DNA of 48,743 nucleotides, taken from a virus. Position 1 is the stretch's first letter. Each line of letters opens with the position of its first letter. The notes below the pieces were generated by a model. It was not told the DNA's origin, ran no database searches, and worked only from the letters and a program-made list of their open reading frames with translations. Where the stretch lies: IMG/VR virus record IMGVR_UViG_3300044695_005834, positions 1-48,743 of that record, one strand, 5' to 3'. A program made the position numbers and the translations under genes. Below are positions 21,311 to 29,566 of the stretch, one piece after another.

Positions 21311-23751
21311 ATCGAGATCGTGGTGACTTCCTTCCGATAGAGGCCATACTTCCACGGTCTGATTCGGCAGGAGATTGTTTTCGTGCCTGTCGGGAATGTC
21401 CCTTGGCCCGCTTTCACGAACGTCTCGCCGACATAGCCATAGATCGGGTTCTGTGAATTGGTGTTGAAACGTATCGCCGTGTTCTGTTCGAGCCACACGT
21501 TCTGCTCCCGAAGGTTGATGAACCAGCCATCATAGATGATGTCGATCAACGCGGGGTCGAACGGCGCGTCGTAGGCTAGGTTGGCGAAAGTGTTGTAGGT
21601 GATGGTCGTCGTCGCCTGCTTCGTCCGTCTGCGGTTGGATCTCGCCACAACATGAGTCGTCACCTTGACCTGTCCGCCGTCCATTTCGAGAGCGGTGGAG
21701 TAGATGCCTGTGATGATCCGTGGATACTCGTATTGCACGTCTGCGTATTCGGTTCGGGATATGTCATCGAAGTCTGGCAGGGAAACCGTTGTAAGCTGCC
21801 CGTGGACTGTGCTCAGTGGTTCGTATTCAACTGTGGCAGGGAGGTTCGCGCCTCCTACGAAGTTGGTCGTGGTCGCCCGCCCGCTGCTGATTCCTGTTCC
21901 AGAGATCGTGAGGTTGCCCGCTCCGTAGGCTACTCGCGTGACGGTGATGATTGGATCTACGCCTGCTGTATTGACCGAAGTTGTGAAGTAGCCCGATGCG
22001 GTGAATGCTGCCGCCAGTGCGGTTGCGCTCGCGTTCTTGCTGCCCCCGATAGTTACCGCTGTGTTGCCCGATGTCAGCCCCGATTCCGTTGCACCTCCGC
22101 TGAAGTTGGTCTTGGCGATGAGTCCTGCCGTGGTGTTCGCGCTGGTCGGTGCGTTGGTGGCCCCCGTGCAGCTTCCGTTCGCCAAGGCGATGTTGAGCGT
22201 CGAGTCGTGACCGGTACTGGCGGCGGAGTTGGCACTCAGAATGATGTCGTTGCCGCTACGGGTGGCTGTGTAAAGGGCGGAGATGACTCCGTTGGCGTTG
22301 ATGGCGTCCTTCACCTTCTCTGCCCATTGTGCGGGGTTATCGCCATTCAGAACGGCAACCGACAACGCAATAGGCGAACCCGTGAGCGCGGCTCCAGTGA
22401 CAGTTACGGTCAGGTTTCCAGTTCCCGATATTGCTCCCGCCGCCGTCGCTGTCTCCACTTGAAGAGGAGCGAAGATGATCGTCTGGTAGTCCGCCCCTGT
22501 CGCTACGCGGGAGATCGTTACCGAATTATAGCTGCTCGGCATGGTGGCCGTGAAGTTGCCGTTATTGTTCACCGCCGCCGCAAAGTTCAACGCGGTCATT
22601 TCCCTCGTAACTCCGATGGATACCTGCGTGCCCGATGTCGCCGCCCCATTTACAAGCTCAAATACGTGCATTATTCCAGCATGAGTGGTGAGAAAAATGG
22701 TTCCTGCTGTTGGATTGTCGTAAAACGTCACCACCCCGCCGCTACTCGCAACGCCCGTGACGTGATCGTTGTCCATTTCAAACGTGGTGGACGTGCCGTT
22801 CGGCGTCAGGAGGATGAAGGTGTCGCCGTTATTCGAGTTCGAGGCGAAGGTGATCGTGCCCGCTGATTTGACGAGAGTGCCACTGGTTTGCGTCGGTGGA
22901 ACTGTCGCGTAGGTATTTGTGGACGTGGAACCGTCTGGATTCACGTAGGAATGAGAGGCCGATTTTGCCACAAGCTGCGTGTCCACCTTCACCGCCGTCT
23001 GCGTCTCGCCGTCGATCTTCCATGCTGTGAGAACGGGGCCGGGGAGCGTCATATACACCCGCGTCACATCGTAGAACAGGTTCCCCATCGGCCCCTCTGT
23101 CGGCACCGCGCTCTGGTCAATGAGGATGGCCGTCTGATCCTGAACGTAGGCTGTTACTGTCGCGCTGGTTCCGTCGCCCACTACGGCCACTGTCGGCGCG
23201 GACGTGTAGCCTGTCCCGCCTGCCGTGACGAGGATGCCCACAACCACTCCGCCCCGAAGCTGAACCTTGCCTGCCGCGCCCGTGCCGCCTCCACCTGAGA
23301 ACGAGAGCGTGGCCGTGGTGTAACCCGATCCTCCTGCGGTGATGGCGAGGCCGATCACGGTGTCGAGCGGGTTGCCTGCGGTCTTTGCGAGATCCGCCAA
23401 GGCGTTCGGCTGAATCATCGTGGACTTACGGATGTAGATCGGGTGCGAGGCCGATGCGCTGGCATACTTGAGCGCGGCGTTGTAGGCGTCCTGCGCCAGC
23501 CTGTCTGTCGCCCATATCCTTCGCATGAACTGCTGTGCCCCCGTGCCTGCCAATTCCTTTTCAGATACGAGTTTGAGGTTGGTGTAGCCTTGGCGGTTTT
23601 GGCCGGGGTAAAGGGCCACGTAGTTCCCGTCCACTGGCACGTCCTCCACCATGATCAAGTCCTCCACGTTCGCCGTGGGATACTCTACATGGGGGCGGAG
23701 TTGCCTGTCTTGCGGGAGTGCTTGGCCGAAGTCTTTGGTGTCGCCGAACAT
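21307..23751 (-). CDS. Large virion protein with tandem Gly-rich beta repeats, 814 aa
   Basis: N-terminus: alpha/beta head with VPVDGNYVALYPGQNRQGY. From about residue 133 two repeats of AxTAGGSGYTxATL/AGGTGYTSAPTVAV type appear, a motif common in phage fibres and adhesins. A long Ser/Thr/Gly/Ala-rich beta region (about 290-640) probably holds Ig-like or beta-helix units. The C-terminal 170 residues look conserved and aromatic-rich (YDAPFDPALIDIIYDGWF; PWKYGLYRKEV). It is the largest virion protein after the portal and is a candidate tail knob or spike protein. Confidence 0.65.
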   Translation of the reverse strand: MFGDTKDFGQALPQDRQLRPHVEYPTANVEDLIMVEDVPVDGNYVALYPGQNRQGYTNLKLVSEKELAGTGAQQFMRRIWATDRLAQDAYNAALKYASASASHPIYIRKSTMIQPNALADLAKTAGNPLDTVIGLAITAGGSGYTTATLSFSGGGGTGAAGKVQLRGGVVVGILVTAGGTGYTSAPTVAVVGDGTSATVTAYVQDQTAILIDQSAVPTEGPMGNLFYDVTRVYMTLPGPVLTAWKIDGETQTAVKVDTQLVAKSASHSYVNPDGSTSTNTYATVPPTQTSGTLVKSAGTITFASNSNNGDTFILLTPNGTSTTFEMDNDHVTGVASSGGVVTFYDNPTAGTIFLTTHAGIMHVFELVNGAATSGTQVSIGVTREMTALNFAAAVNNNGNFTATMPSSYNSVTISRVATGADYQTIIFAPLQVETATAAGAISGTGNLTVTVTGAALTGSPIALSVAVLNGDNPAQWAEKVKDAINANGVISALYTATRSGNDIILSANSAASTGHDSTLNIALANGSCTGATNAPTSANTTAGLIAKTNFSGGATESGLTSGNTAVTIGGSKNASATALAAAFTASGYFTTSVNTAGVDPIITVTRVAYGAGNLTISGTGISSGRATTTNFVGGANLPATVEYEPLSTVHGQLTTVSLPDFDDISRTEYADVQYEYPRIITGIYSTALEMDGGQVKVTTHVVARSNRRRTKQATTTITYNTFANLAYDAPFDPALIDIIYDGWFINLREQNVWLEQNTAIRFNTNSQNPIYGYVGETFVKAGQGTFPTGTKTISCRIRPWKYGLYRKEVTTISI

Positions 23752-23754
23752 GGG

Positions 23755-24777
23755 TTATCCTCTGAATATCGGGGTTGCGCTCATCGATCCTCTGAATATC
23801 GGGGTTGCGCTCATCGAGTGTGCCGCCGTTATCGAAGGCTTGAGGTCGCCCAGAGACTCCAATGCCTTCAAATACTGACGGTTGATCTCGTCCTTGGCCC
23901 CTACATTAACGAATCGGCCATCACCGCACAACCTGCGTCTGGCGAAGGCTGTGAGGAAGAACAACGAGAATGGCAGGATGACGTTCTTGGCTGGATCTGT
24001 GGCGTGATCTCCGTTGTCAATATCCGTGGTAACATACACGGGCGGTTTGATCATCGTATTGAACTCCACCATCATTGCCGAGGTCGGCATCGGGTTCACT
24101 CGAAGCAGGTTTGTGTAGCTGGCATTGCCAAGGTTCATGGCATCCACAAAGTAGCTCGTCGGCGTGCCTGTCTGTTTATTGAAGTTGCTGGTCTGTGTCC
24201 CTGCTGGAAGCGTGTGCGGTGTGGTCACGTCGAGCAGCCCGCTCCATTGAAGAAACTCAACCCTCGAACCCGCTGGCCGAAGATTCCCGTAGCCTGCGAG
24301 TCGAATAGGCGGTAGAACACGCGCAATCTTGTCGCTGTCGGTGAGTGCTCCAGTGACGAACGGGATGCAGTCGGCATACACCGTGCCCGTAGTTGTCCCT
24401 GTTGCGCCCATGTAAGGTTTGACGAGTGCCGTGGAACTGGCGATCTCGTTGTATATCGAGTCGCCCGTTAGGGCAACGGTGCAGCCCGTCATCCAATCCG
24501 CCCAAGTGGTAATCGTGACGGTCTTGGAGTATTGCGTGACTGTGACGCTCACGGTGGCTGGCTCCCGAAGGACGCCCCCGTAGCGTTGCTGGAAAATCTC
24601 GGCAGGCACCGCGCACCATATCTCCTCCAAGGCTCCGTTGATTGCGTTGCAGACTGCTTGCAAGTCTCCCGTGCTCGGCCCGCGAATGTTGGTGTTGTCC
24701 GTGCTGTTGGCGGGAGTGAGCGTGGTGATGCCGAAGTCTCGAAGGAGTTCTACGGCGATGGTCTTGAGAGTTGGCAT
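23755..24777 (-). CDS. Connector/tail-tube-A-like virion protein, 340 aa
   Basis: A helical N-terminal arm (TLKTIAVELLRDFGI and NAINGALEEIWCAVPAEIF) leads to a beta-rich body with FVDAMNLGNASYTNLLRVNPMP and a last helical section (LPFSLFFLTAFARRR and INRQYLKALESLGDL). This layout and its place between capsid and large tail protein resemble gp11-type tail-tube or adaptor proteins of podoviruses. The C-terminus ends in a perfect tandem duplication of SMSATPIFRG encoded by a 30-base repeat. Confidence 0.55.
   Translation of the reverse strand: MPTLKTIAVELLRDFGITTLTPANSTDNTNIRGPSTGDLQAVCNAINGALEEIWCAVPAEIFQQRYGGVLREPATVSVTVTQYSKTVTITTWADWMTGCTVALTGDSIYNEIASSTALVKPYMGATGTTTGTVYADCIPFVTGALTDSDKIARVLPPIRLAGYGNLRPAGSRVEFLQWSGLLDVTTPHTLPAGTQTSNFNKQTGTPTSYFVDAMNLGNASYTNLLRVNPMPTSAMMVEFNTMIKPPVYVTTDIDNGDHATDPAKNVILPFSLFFLTAFARRRLCGDGRFVNVGAKDEINRQYLKALESLGDLKPSITAAHSMSATPIFRGSMSATPIFRG
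23758..23817. repeat. Exact 30-base tandem duplication at gene 3' end
   Basis: Bases 23758-23787 are repeated exactly at 23788-23817, adding ten residues (SMSATPIFRG) to the end of the connector-like protein. The perfect identity implies a recent slip or assembly artefact. Confidence 0.85.
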
Positions 24778-24792
24778 GGTGCTTAAAAGAAA

Positions 24793-24821
24793 CGGCGACG
24801 TAGGTTTGACCTATGCCGCCG
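24793..24821 (-). terminator. Hairpin terminator between virion genes
   Basis: CGGCGACGTAGGT (24793-24805) and ACCTATGCCGCCG (24809-24821) form a 13-bp stem with two mismatches and a 3-base loop. Leftward it is followed by TTTCTTTT, a U-rich tail. It lies after the 158-aa gene and before the connector gene and may lower downstream expression. Confidence 0.6.
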
Positions 24822-24845
24822 TGTTTGAAATTGGTGAACTGGTAA

Positions 24846-25322
24846 TTACGCTGGCACGGGTTCGGACAGCATGGCGATAATGTCCTCTTTTTTCGCCACG
24901 TTGCTGACTTTCAATCCCTTTGCCCTCGCAATCTCGCGCAGTTCGCGGAATGTTTTCGATGCGTATTCAGACACGGCGGGTGTCTCGGCTGGAGCCTCTT
25001 CGGTTGCGGCTGGTGCCTCTTGCTCCAAATCCTTGAATGCGTCGGTCAAATCAGGAACCAGTGGTTCCACTTTGGGTTCTTCCTTCGGTGCCTCTGTCTC
25101 AGTGACGATATACGGCAACCAACTCAAAAGCCCGAATCCTGCCATCTTCGCCAAGTCGGGAAGCATGACGGTATTGAAGTATTCGATTTCAAAGGGTTGC
25201 GTTTCGTGGCGTTGCTCCTTCACGTTAAAGACTGCGCGTGAGTATTGCCTGCCAGAGCGTCCAGCCAGAGTAGGCATGGAAGGTCTTGGCTGACCGTAGA
25301 GGACGAGGATGATTTTGTTCAT
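24846..25322 (-). CDS. Virion-region protein with SAP/Rho-N-like C-terminus, 158 aa
   Basis: The N-terminal half is alpha/beta (IILVLYGQPRPSM). A Pro/Glu/Ala-rich acidic linker (about 78-120) precedes FRELREIARAKGLKVSNVAKKEDIIAML (about 126-153), the helix-extended-helix pattern of SAP/LEM/Rho N-terminal domains. This binds nucleic acid in other proteins. It is encoded immediately after the major capsid protein and so could be a head-completion or DNA-contacting protein. Confidence 0.6.
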   Translation of the reverse strand: MNKIILVLYGQPRPSMPTLAGRSGRQYSRAVFNVKEQRHETQPFEIEYFNTVMLPDLAKMAGFGLLSWLPYIVTETEAPKEEPKVEPLVPDLTDAFKDLEQEAPAATEEAPAETPAVSEYASKTFRELREIARAKGLKVSNVAKKEDIIAMLSEPVPA

Positions 25323-25340
25323 AGAGTGTTACAAGCGTTC

Positions 25341-25370
25341 CCCCACGGAGGTTGTTACGCCTCCGTGGGG
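25341..25370 (-). terminator. Strong GC hairpin after capsid gene
   Basis: CCCCACGGAGG (25341-25351) pairs perfectly with CCTCCGTGGGG (25360-25370) around an 8-base loop. It lies 15 bases beyond the stop of the N4-gp56-like capsid gene. There is no long U-tract, so it could stabilise the 3' end as well as terminate. A matching hairpin follows the other capsid-like gene (31498-31526). Confidence 0.65.
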
Positions 25371-25385
25371 TTCTGCTTGAATGGT

Positions 25386-27017
25386 TTAGCTGACGACTGG
25401 TGCGCCGTCCACAGGGATAGCGGAGTTCACCACGACGAAGCCGGGAGCCACCGTGTCGGCCCGCTTGATGAGTGCCGCGCCCCACACGACTTCCGCGCCG
25501 ATGGCGTGGTCGAGGTCATGGTTGCGGTGCTCCTCAGTGCGACGACCAAACTTCGGACTCGATTTCGAGCCGTTGATGGTGCCCACACCGTTGATCAGTG
25601 CTTCGCGGCCAAAGGCGATTGAACGTCCAACTGGCACGCCGAGCACGTTGCACTCGACAACCAGCGAACCTGTTGGGAACAACCAATCGGTTGTCTCACC
25701 AGAGGTGCCGAACTTGACGTTGTGCGTGATCTTGATGACCTTGCCGTTATTGTGGGTGTATTTGAACACGCCCCATGCACCCGTTGTAGGATGGATGAGC
25801 ATGACGTAACGTGCCGTGGACGTATCCGCTGCAATCGTGTCGCCCCAATGGTATGTCCAAGGTGCGTTAGAGAAGTAACGTGTGTATTCAGGCGTCGGAG
25901 TGACTGCCGCTGCCGCAACCGAACCGCCAAGGGTAAGGCTGAAGGAAGCTGCCGCGTTGTTCGCGTCTGCGCCGACTGCGGTGGTTGCCCAATCCGCTGA
26001 CGTGATAGCGTTCGCGCCAACCGATGTTCCAGCAAAGGTGACATCGCCGCCGCCGCTTGCGCCGTCATTGAGGCCAGTGGCGAGGTAGCCACGGGGAGCG
26101 AGCAAGGAACCAATCGGGCCACGGTTGCCGTGATCCTTCTGATACCAGCGATAGATACCCACACCTGACCAATCGGTGTAGTTGCCTGCGAACACAGGAT
26201 TATCGTTGCCGCGAGCGTTGGCGTTCTGCTGCGCTTGGAGATATGCGCTCTCGAAGTCCAAGTGGCCGAGGCCGTGTTGGGTCGAGAAGAACATATATTT
26301 TTCAAGGCGACTGCCGCCTGAGTCCATCTTGCCGAGCGACATTGGAAGTGATCCAAGGCTGCTGAGTTTGTTGCGGACGCTGGAGATCGTGGCGGTGTCC
26401 ACGTAATGCGCGGTCTTGATCGTTGCCACGGTGGACGGGCCACCAGAGGTAAAGGACAAGTTGCGCGAGTTCGCGTCGGCGTGGGCGAGCATGAGGCGAA
26501 TCATGTCGTCGTTGCGCTTTTGGGCATGGAGGGCGCGGAGGCCGTCAATGATCATGCCGTCGAGCTTGCCGTTGATCATGGTTTCGTCGCGGGCAACAGC
26601 GTTGTAGCCAACGCCGAACCAGTAACGACCAATCTTAACGTCGAACGATCCGACTTGGATCTTCTGCTCGTTGCCGATGCGGTCTGCGCTGCCTTGTGAG
26701 CCGGGGCCACCGAACCCGCCATAAGTCGGGATGTGAATGGTGGTTCCATCCACTTTTTCCGTGTCGGTGATGCTGATGATGGCCTTTCCACCATCGCCTT
26801 CGCCCATGAAACCATCCGCGAGCGGGTAGGTATCATACATGGCTTGTGCGCCGAGGATAACCTTACGGCACCACAACTCTTCCTGAATGTCCGCTGTCTG
26901 GTCGGTCAGGTTGGCTTTCGTGGTGGCGTTGATGACGGGGTAGGAGACTCCCATGACGGGAACCGAGAAGAATGCGGCGATGACCGCAAACATGAAGTTT
27001 TTGAATGAGTGTTTCAT
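25386..27017 (-). CDS. N4-gp56/DUF4043-like major capsid protein with hydrophobic N-terminus
   Basis: A 543-residue protein. Residues about 40-190 have the pattern of N4-gp56-type capsid proteins: a helical arm (IQEELWCRKVILGAQAMYDT), TEKVDGTTIHIPTYGG with GGPGSQGSADRIGNEQKI, KIGRYWFGVGYNAVARD and DMIRLMLAHADAN. A Thr/Ala/Gly-rich insertion lies near 330-375. The first 25 residues (K-rich, then FMFAVIAAFFSVPVMG) look like a signal peptide, which is odd for a shell protein. ATG 27017 follows the ACTCAACTCACT leader. Upstream is a scaffold-like gene, downstream a strong hairpin. Confidence 0.75.
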   Translation of the reverse strand: MKHSFKNFMFAVIAAFFSVPVMGVSYPVINATTKANLTDQTADIQEELWCRKVILGAQAMYDTYPLADGFMGEGDGGKAIISITDTEKVDGTTIHIPTYGGFGGPGSQGSADRIGNEQKIQVGSFDVKIGRYWFGVGYNAVARDETMINGKLDGMIIDGLRALHAQKRNDDMIRLMLAHADANSRNLSFTSGGPSTVATIKTAHYVDTATISSVRNKLSSLGSLPMSLGKMDSGGSRLEKYMFFSTQHGLGHLDFESAYLQAQQNANARGNDNPVFAGNYTDWSGVGIYRWYQKDHGNRGPIGSLLAPRGYLATGLNDGASGGGDVTFAGTSVGANAITSADWATTAVGADANNAAASFSLTLGGSVAAAAVTPTPEYTRYFSNAPWTYHWGDTIAADTSTARYVMLIHPTTGAWGVFKYTHNNGKVIKITHNVKFGTSGETTDWLFPTGSLVVECNVLGVPVGRSIAFGREALINGVGTINGSKSSPKFGRRTEEHRNHDLDHAIGAEVVWGAALIKRADTVAPGFVVVNSAIPVDGAPVVS

Positions 27018-27051
27018 TGGTGTTGAGTGAGTTGAGTGTTTGTGCCTCTAC

Positions 27052-28140
27052 TTATTGCCTGAGCAAGAATCCCTGCGGGCGTCGGGTTGGCTGTGCCTTC
27101 TCGATTGCTGCGAGGTTCATGGATTCAGGCGAACTAAGATCAAGGGCTTTTGCATTCGTTGCGGCGGGCGGTATGCTCGCTGCTCCTCCTGCGGTTGTGA
27201 TTTTTGCCTGATTTGGGCGAGGTTCCTGATTTCTCAGCGGGTAAGGAGTTGCCTCCATCATCGCTGTGAGTTCCGCTGCCACGCTGCGCCCGCTGGCTTC
27301 GGCCCGTCTTTCGGCGAGTCGTTGTGCTGCGGACTGCGCCACTAGGACGGGCGCATTGGTGGCTGACAAGATGGAACGATCTGGATGGTGCTGATCGGTT
27401 CGGATTTCGGTGATAAGAGATTGAATCTCTTGACCTAGCTCGCTCTGCGGGTCTTTGGAGGAAGGGAAGATGTGCTTCGCTTTCTCGATACTCGCGTTGC
27501 GTGCCTGAGTAAATGCGTCATTGGCAAGGTTCGCTTTTTGCGTCTTTGCGTTTTCGGCCTCACTCTTTTTCCGTTCCAGTTCGGCAATCCGCTTGTTTTT
27601 CGCATCGTATTCTTCGATGCCAAGGGACTTCACCAGTTCGTCTTTCTCCGCAATCGCTTCAGCAAGCTCCATGTCCACTTCCCCTAAGACTTCTTCGGGT
27701 TCGGGTTCAGGTGGGTTTGCTGCTGCGTGTTCGGCGCGTCTCGTTTTCACGATGGCGATCCGATCTTCCAATGGCGGGGCTTCCTCCCCTGCATCCCGAT
27801 ACTGTTTTCCAAGGGCAATAGCCTCTTGTTCAATATCAGTGAATTGCGCGGTGGTTATCCGATTTGGAAGAACCTTCGACCTTGCTTCGGGGTTTGCTGG
27901 CGGCGTGTCGCCTGCCTGCGTCTCCGTCTGCGCGGCATCCTGTGCCGTTGTCGTTGGTTCGGCTGCGGGTTCCTGTTGTTCTGCGGGCTTGCCATTCTCG
28001 GCCATTAACTGATCGATCTTGTCAAGCGGCGTGTCGCTCAATGGCGGCAATCCACCGTTCGATGCCTCCTGTGTTACGGGTTGCGTTTCGGTTGGCTGTG
28101 GAGCGGCATTTTCTGCCTGCTCTGGAGTTGTCGCGTTCAT
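27052..28140 (-). CDS. Scaffold-like protein of capsid module 2
   Basis: A 362-residue acidic protein. Residues 1-110 are Pro/Glu/Thr/Gln-rich and disordered. About 130-260 are Glu/Lys/Ala-rich helices (LAEAIAEKDELVKSLGIEEY; AKNKRIAELERKKSEAENAK), a coiled-coil scaffold pattern. The C-terminus is Pro/Ala-rich, ending PTRRPQGFLLRQ. Position directly before the capsid gene, which starts 34 bases later, is typical of internal scaffolds that guide shell assembly. ATG 28140 overlaps the upstream stop; a TTG 13 codons earlier is less likely. Confidence 0.6.
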   Translation of the reverse strand: MNATTPEQAENAAPQPTETQPVTQEASNGGLPPLSDTPLDKIDQLMAENGKPAEQQEPAAEPTTTAQDAAQTETQAGDTPPANPEARSKVLPNRITTAQFTDIEQEAIALGKQYRDAGEEAPPLEDRIAIVKTRRAEHAAANPPEPEPEEVLGEVDMELAEAIAEKDELVKSLGIEEYDAKNKRIAELERKKSEAENAKTQKANLANDAFTQARNASIEKAKHIFPSSKDPQSELGQEIQSLITEIRTDQHHPDRSILSATNAPVLVAQSAAQRLAERRAEASGRSVAAELTAMMEATPYPLRNQEPRPNQAKITTAGGAASIPPAATNAKALDLSSPESMNLAAIEKAQPTRRPQGFLLRQ

Positions 28141-28334
28141 TGCGATCTGGCGCGTCCGCCTTCGACTCGCGGATGGCAAGATTTTTCTTCAGGTTTTTTT
28201 GAGGGGCGGATCTCGCCGAATGATCTGCGGGGTTCCTTGGGGTGCTTGTCGAGAAACGCATCCATCCTCTGTCGCATATATTTTGCGTCGAAGCGTCCGC
28301 TCTCGAAGGGTGTGTAGTCCTTGTTTCGTGGCAC
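28137..28334 (-). CDS. Small basic protein, 65 aa
   Basis: GTG 28334 starts 9 bases after a -10-like TATTAA of the 28344-28372 promoter. It is a charged, Arg/Lys-rich protein with one helix (AKYMRQRMDAFLDKHPK) and a basic C-terminus. Its stop overlaps the scaffold-like start, so it is the leader gene of module 2. A small gene also precedes the other scaffold (34334-34615), but the two do not look alike. Confidence 0.45.
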   Translation of the reverse strand: MPRNKDYTPFESGRFDAKYMRQRMDAFLDKHPKEPRRSFGEIRPSKKPEEKSCHPRVEGGRARSQ

Positions 28335-28343
28335 GGGGGTTAC

Positions 28344-28372
28344 TTAATACGATTCCCACCGTCATACCGCAA
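28344..28372 (-). promoter_or_regulatory. Promoter of capsid module 2
   Basis: Leftward TTGCGG (28367-28372), a 17-base spacer and TATTAA (28344-28349). It lies between the endolysin stop and the first gene of module 2, so the scaffold/capsid transcript can be separate from the lysis genes. It shares CGGTATGACG (28360-28369) with the promoter at 19451-19480. Confidence 0.5.
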
Positions 28373-28378
28373 GCAAGC

Positions 28379-28936
28379 TCAGATGGTTGCCTGAAAGTGC
28401 ATGGCATCCCTGCCCCAGAAAGCCCCTGCTGATAGCCAGCCTTCGCGTGCAAATGCCTCCATGACTGCGAAAGGCATCCTTGCCGCCACGGGCCAAGCCG
28501 TGAGATTACCGTTCGTGTCTGCCAATAGGTCAATCGCTGCACCGCGTGCGTGCAATGAGGGAGTGCTTCCGCCGCGCATAGGGCGGTTGTTATAGCAGCC
28601 GTCATAAACAATCGGCTGAAATCCTTCGATCTCAGAAACCTTGATAAGAACGCGCTCCAAAGACTCAGCAACGCGCCGATTGCAGCGAATGGTTTTCACC
28701 TTCACGCCTTCGTAAGTCATCCATTCCAGCGCAGGCAAATTGACAAGCTGCGATTCGTCGCCAGCCTCGCCAAAGAAAGCCGTCAAACTGCGCTGGTCGC
28801 TTTCCGGCCAAGGGTTCGGCACGGGCATGAGCGAGCGCAAATAAGACTGACACGCCGCAATAGATTTCGGCCCCCAGAAGCCGTCCGGCTCAGTGCCAAT
28901 CTTGCGCTGAATATCTTGGATTTCCTCGCGGTTCAC
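28379..28936 (-). CDS. Endolysin, M15-type D-Ala/L-Ala-D-Glu peptidase-like
   Basis: A 185-residue lysin. The N-terminal 30 residues resemble a peptidoglycan-binding repeat (IQRKIGTEPDGFWGPKSIAACQSY). The peptidase core has HARGAAIDL (His129, Asp136) and a C-terminal MHF (His180), the zinc-binding pattern of M15/VanY enzymes, with SLH before it. It would cut peptide cross-links of the host wall at the end of infection. It opens a lysis cassette with a lipoprotein, a holin-like protein and another membrane protein, all coupled by 4-base overlaps. Confidence 0.82.
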   Translation of the reverse strand: MNREEIQDIQRKIGTEPDGFWGPKSIAACQSYLRSLMPVPNPWPESDQRSLTAFFGEAGDESQLVNLPALEWMTYEGVKVKTIRCNRRVAESLERVLIKVSEIEGFQPIVYDGCYNNRPMRGGSTPSLHARGAAIDLLADTNGNLTAWPVAARMPFAVMEAFAREGWLSAGAFWGRDAMHFQATI

Positions 28937-29136
28937 TTGGCGTATCCACGAAGGCTTTTACCTACCTCATCGCCATTCACGTCCAGCAGCACGCGCTTGC
29001 CGTCATAGGACGCGCTGGCACCTCCGTAGTTAAGCGAGACTCGATACGGAATAGCGGAGCAGCTTGTTAGATAGAGCGATGCGAGCACGGCGAAAATTGC
29101 GAGCACGATGAAAAATGCGGAATGTTTTGGCTTCAT
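28933..29136 (-). CDS. Small lipoprotein, possible outer spanin
   Basis: A 67-residue protein from ATG 29136. A basic start, hydrophobic residues (about 8-23) and the lipobox LTSC (Cys26) mark signal peptidase II processing. The mature protein is short and beta-like (YRVSLNYGGASASYDGK). With its place in the lysis cassette this suggests an o-spanin or other lysis lipoprotein. It implies a host with an outer membrane. Coupled to both neighbours. Confidence 0.65.
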   Translation of the reverse strand: MKPKHSAFFIVLAIFAVLASLYLTSCSAIPYRVSLNYGGASASYDGKRVLLDVNGDEVGKSLRGYAK

Positions 29137-29339
29137 TTTGTGGCGTCTTTTTGAACGGATGCGTTGATAGCTTTCAAAATTACCGTAGCGATTATGCCAG
29201 CTACCACGACGCGGGCTTTCCACGCGGGCGGAATAATTGTGGCAACGTCGCCGAGTTGATATGGCAAAGCGGCGATTGCGGTTAGGGCGGAGGTCAATGC
29301 GGCTCCGATTCCGCTGAGTGTGGTTTTCCAGTTGTTCAT
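29133..29339 (-). CDS. Holin-like membrane protein, 68 aa
   Basis: Starts at ATG 29339. Two hydrophobic segments (about residues 6-20 and 42-58, AGIIATVILKA) surround a short polar turn. The C-terminus is charged. The size, small residues and position beside the endolysin fit a holin that opens the inner membrane. Alternative: an unrelated small membrane protein. Confidence 0.6.
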   Translation of the reverse strand: MNNWKTTLSGIGAALTSALTAIAALPYQLGDVATIIPPAWKARVVVAGIIATVILKAINASVQKDATK

Positions 29340-29566
29340 AGCTTTGTGGTTTCTTTGAAGGGGCACGGCTTGTTCGGGCACATCCTGTATGCCATTAGCA
29401 TACCGTGGTTCTCGCCTGCTTGAGTTTTCACTGATTCGATTTCGCTTCTAAGCTCCTTACGGTCAGTCTCGCATTGTTCGCTGCGATGCCAGAGAATCCT
29501 TGCAAGAAAACATAACGCGCCAGTCACGGAACTTACGGCTACGAGCAAAGCGTTTTCGAGTGTCAT
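29336..29566 (-). CDS. Signal-anchor coiled-coil protein, possible inner spanin
   Basis: A 76-residue protein. An N-terminal hydrophobic segment (about residues 5-24) and then ETDRKELRSEIESVKTQAGE form a short coiled coil, the i-spanin layout. The C-terminus has two Cys (CPNKPC). Together with the lipoprotein it could form a spanin pair bridging the two membranes. Coupled to the genes on either side. Confidence 0.5.
   Translation of the reverse strand: MTLENALLVAVSSVTGALCFLARILWHRSEQCETDRKELRSEIESVKTQAGENHGMLMAYRMCPNKPCPFKETTKL

Noticed and set aside
20204-21496. 430-codon version of the 368-aa virion protein
   Set aside because: The 62 extra codons lie within the 814-aa gene and are shadow-like; ATG 21310 overlaps the stop of that gene in the coupled style of this phage.
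21652-22866. Long antisense open frame (404 codons) over the 814-aa virion gene
   Set aside because: High GC and the virion frame's codon pattern keep the antisense frame open; no start signal and a Cys/Arg-rich composition typical of shadows.
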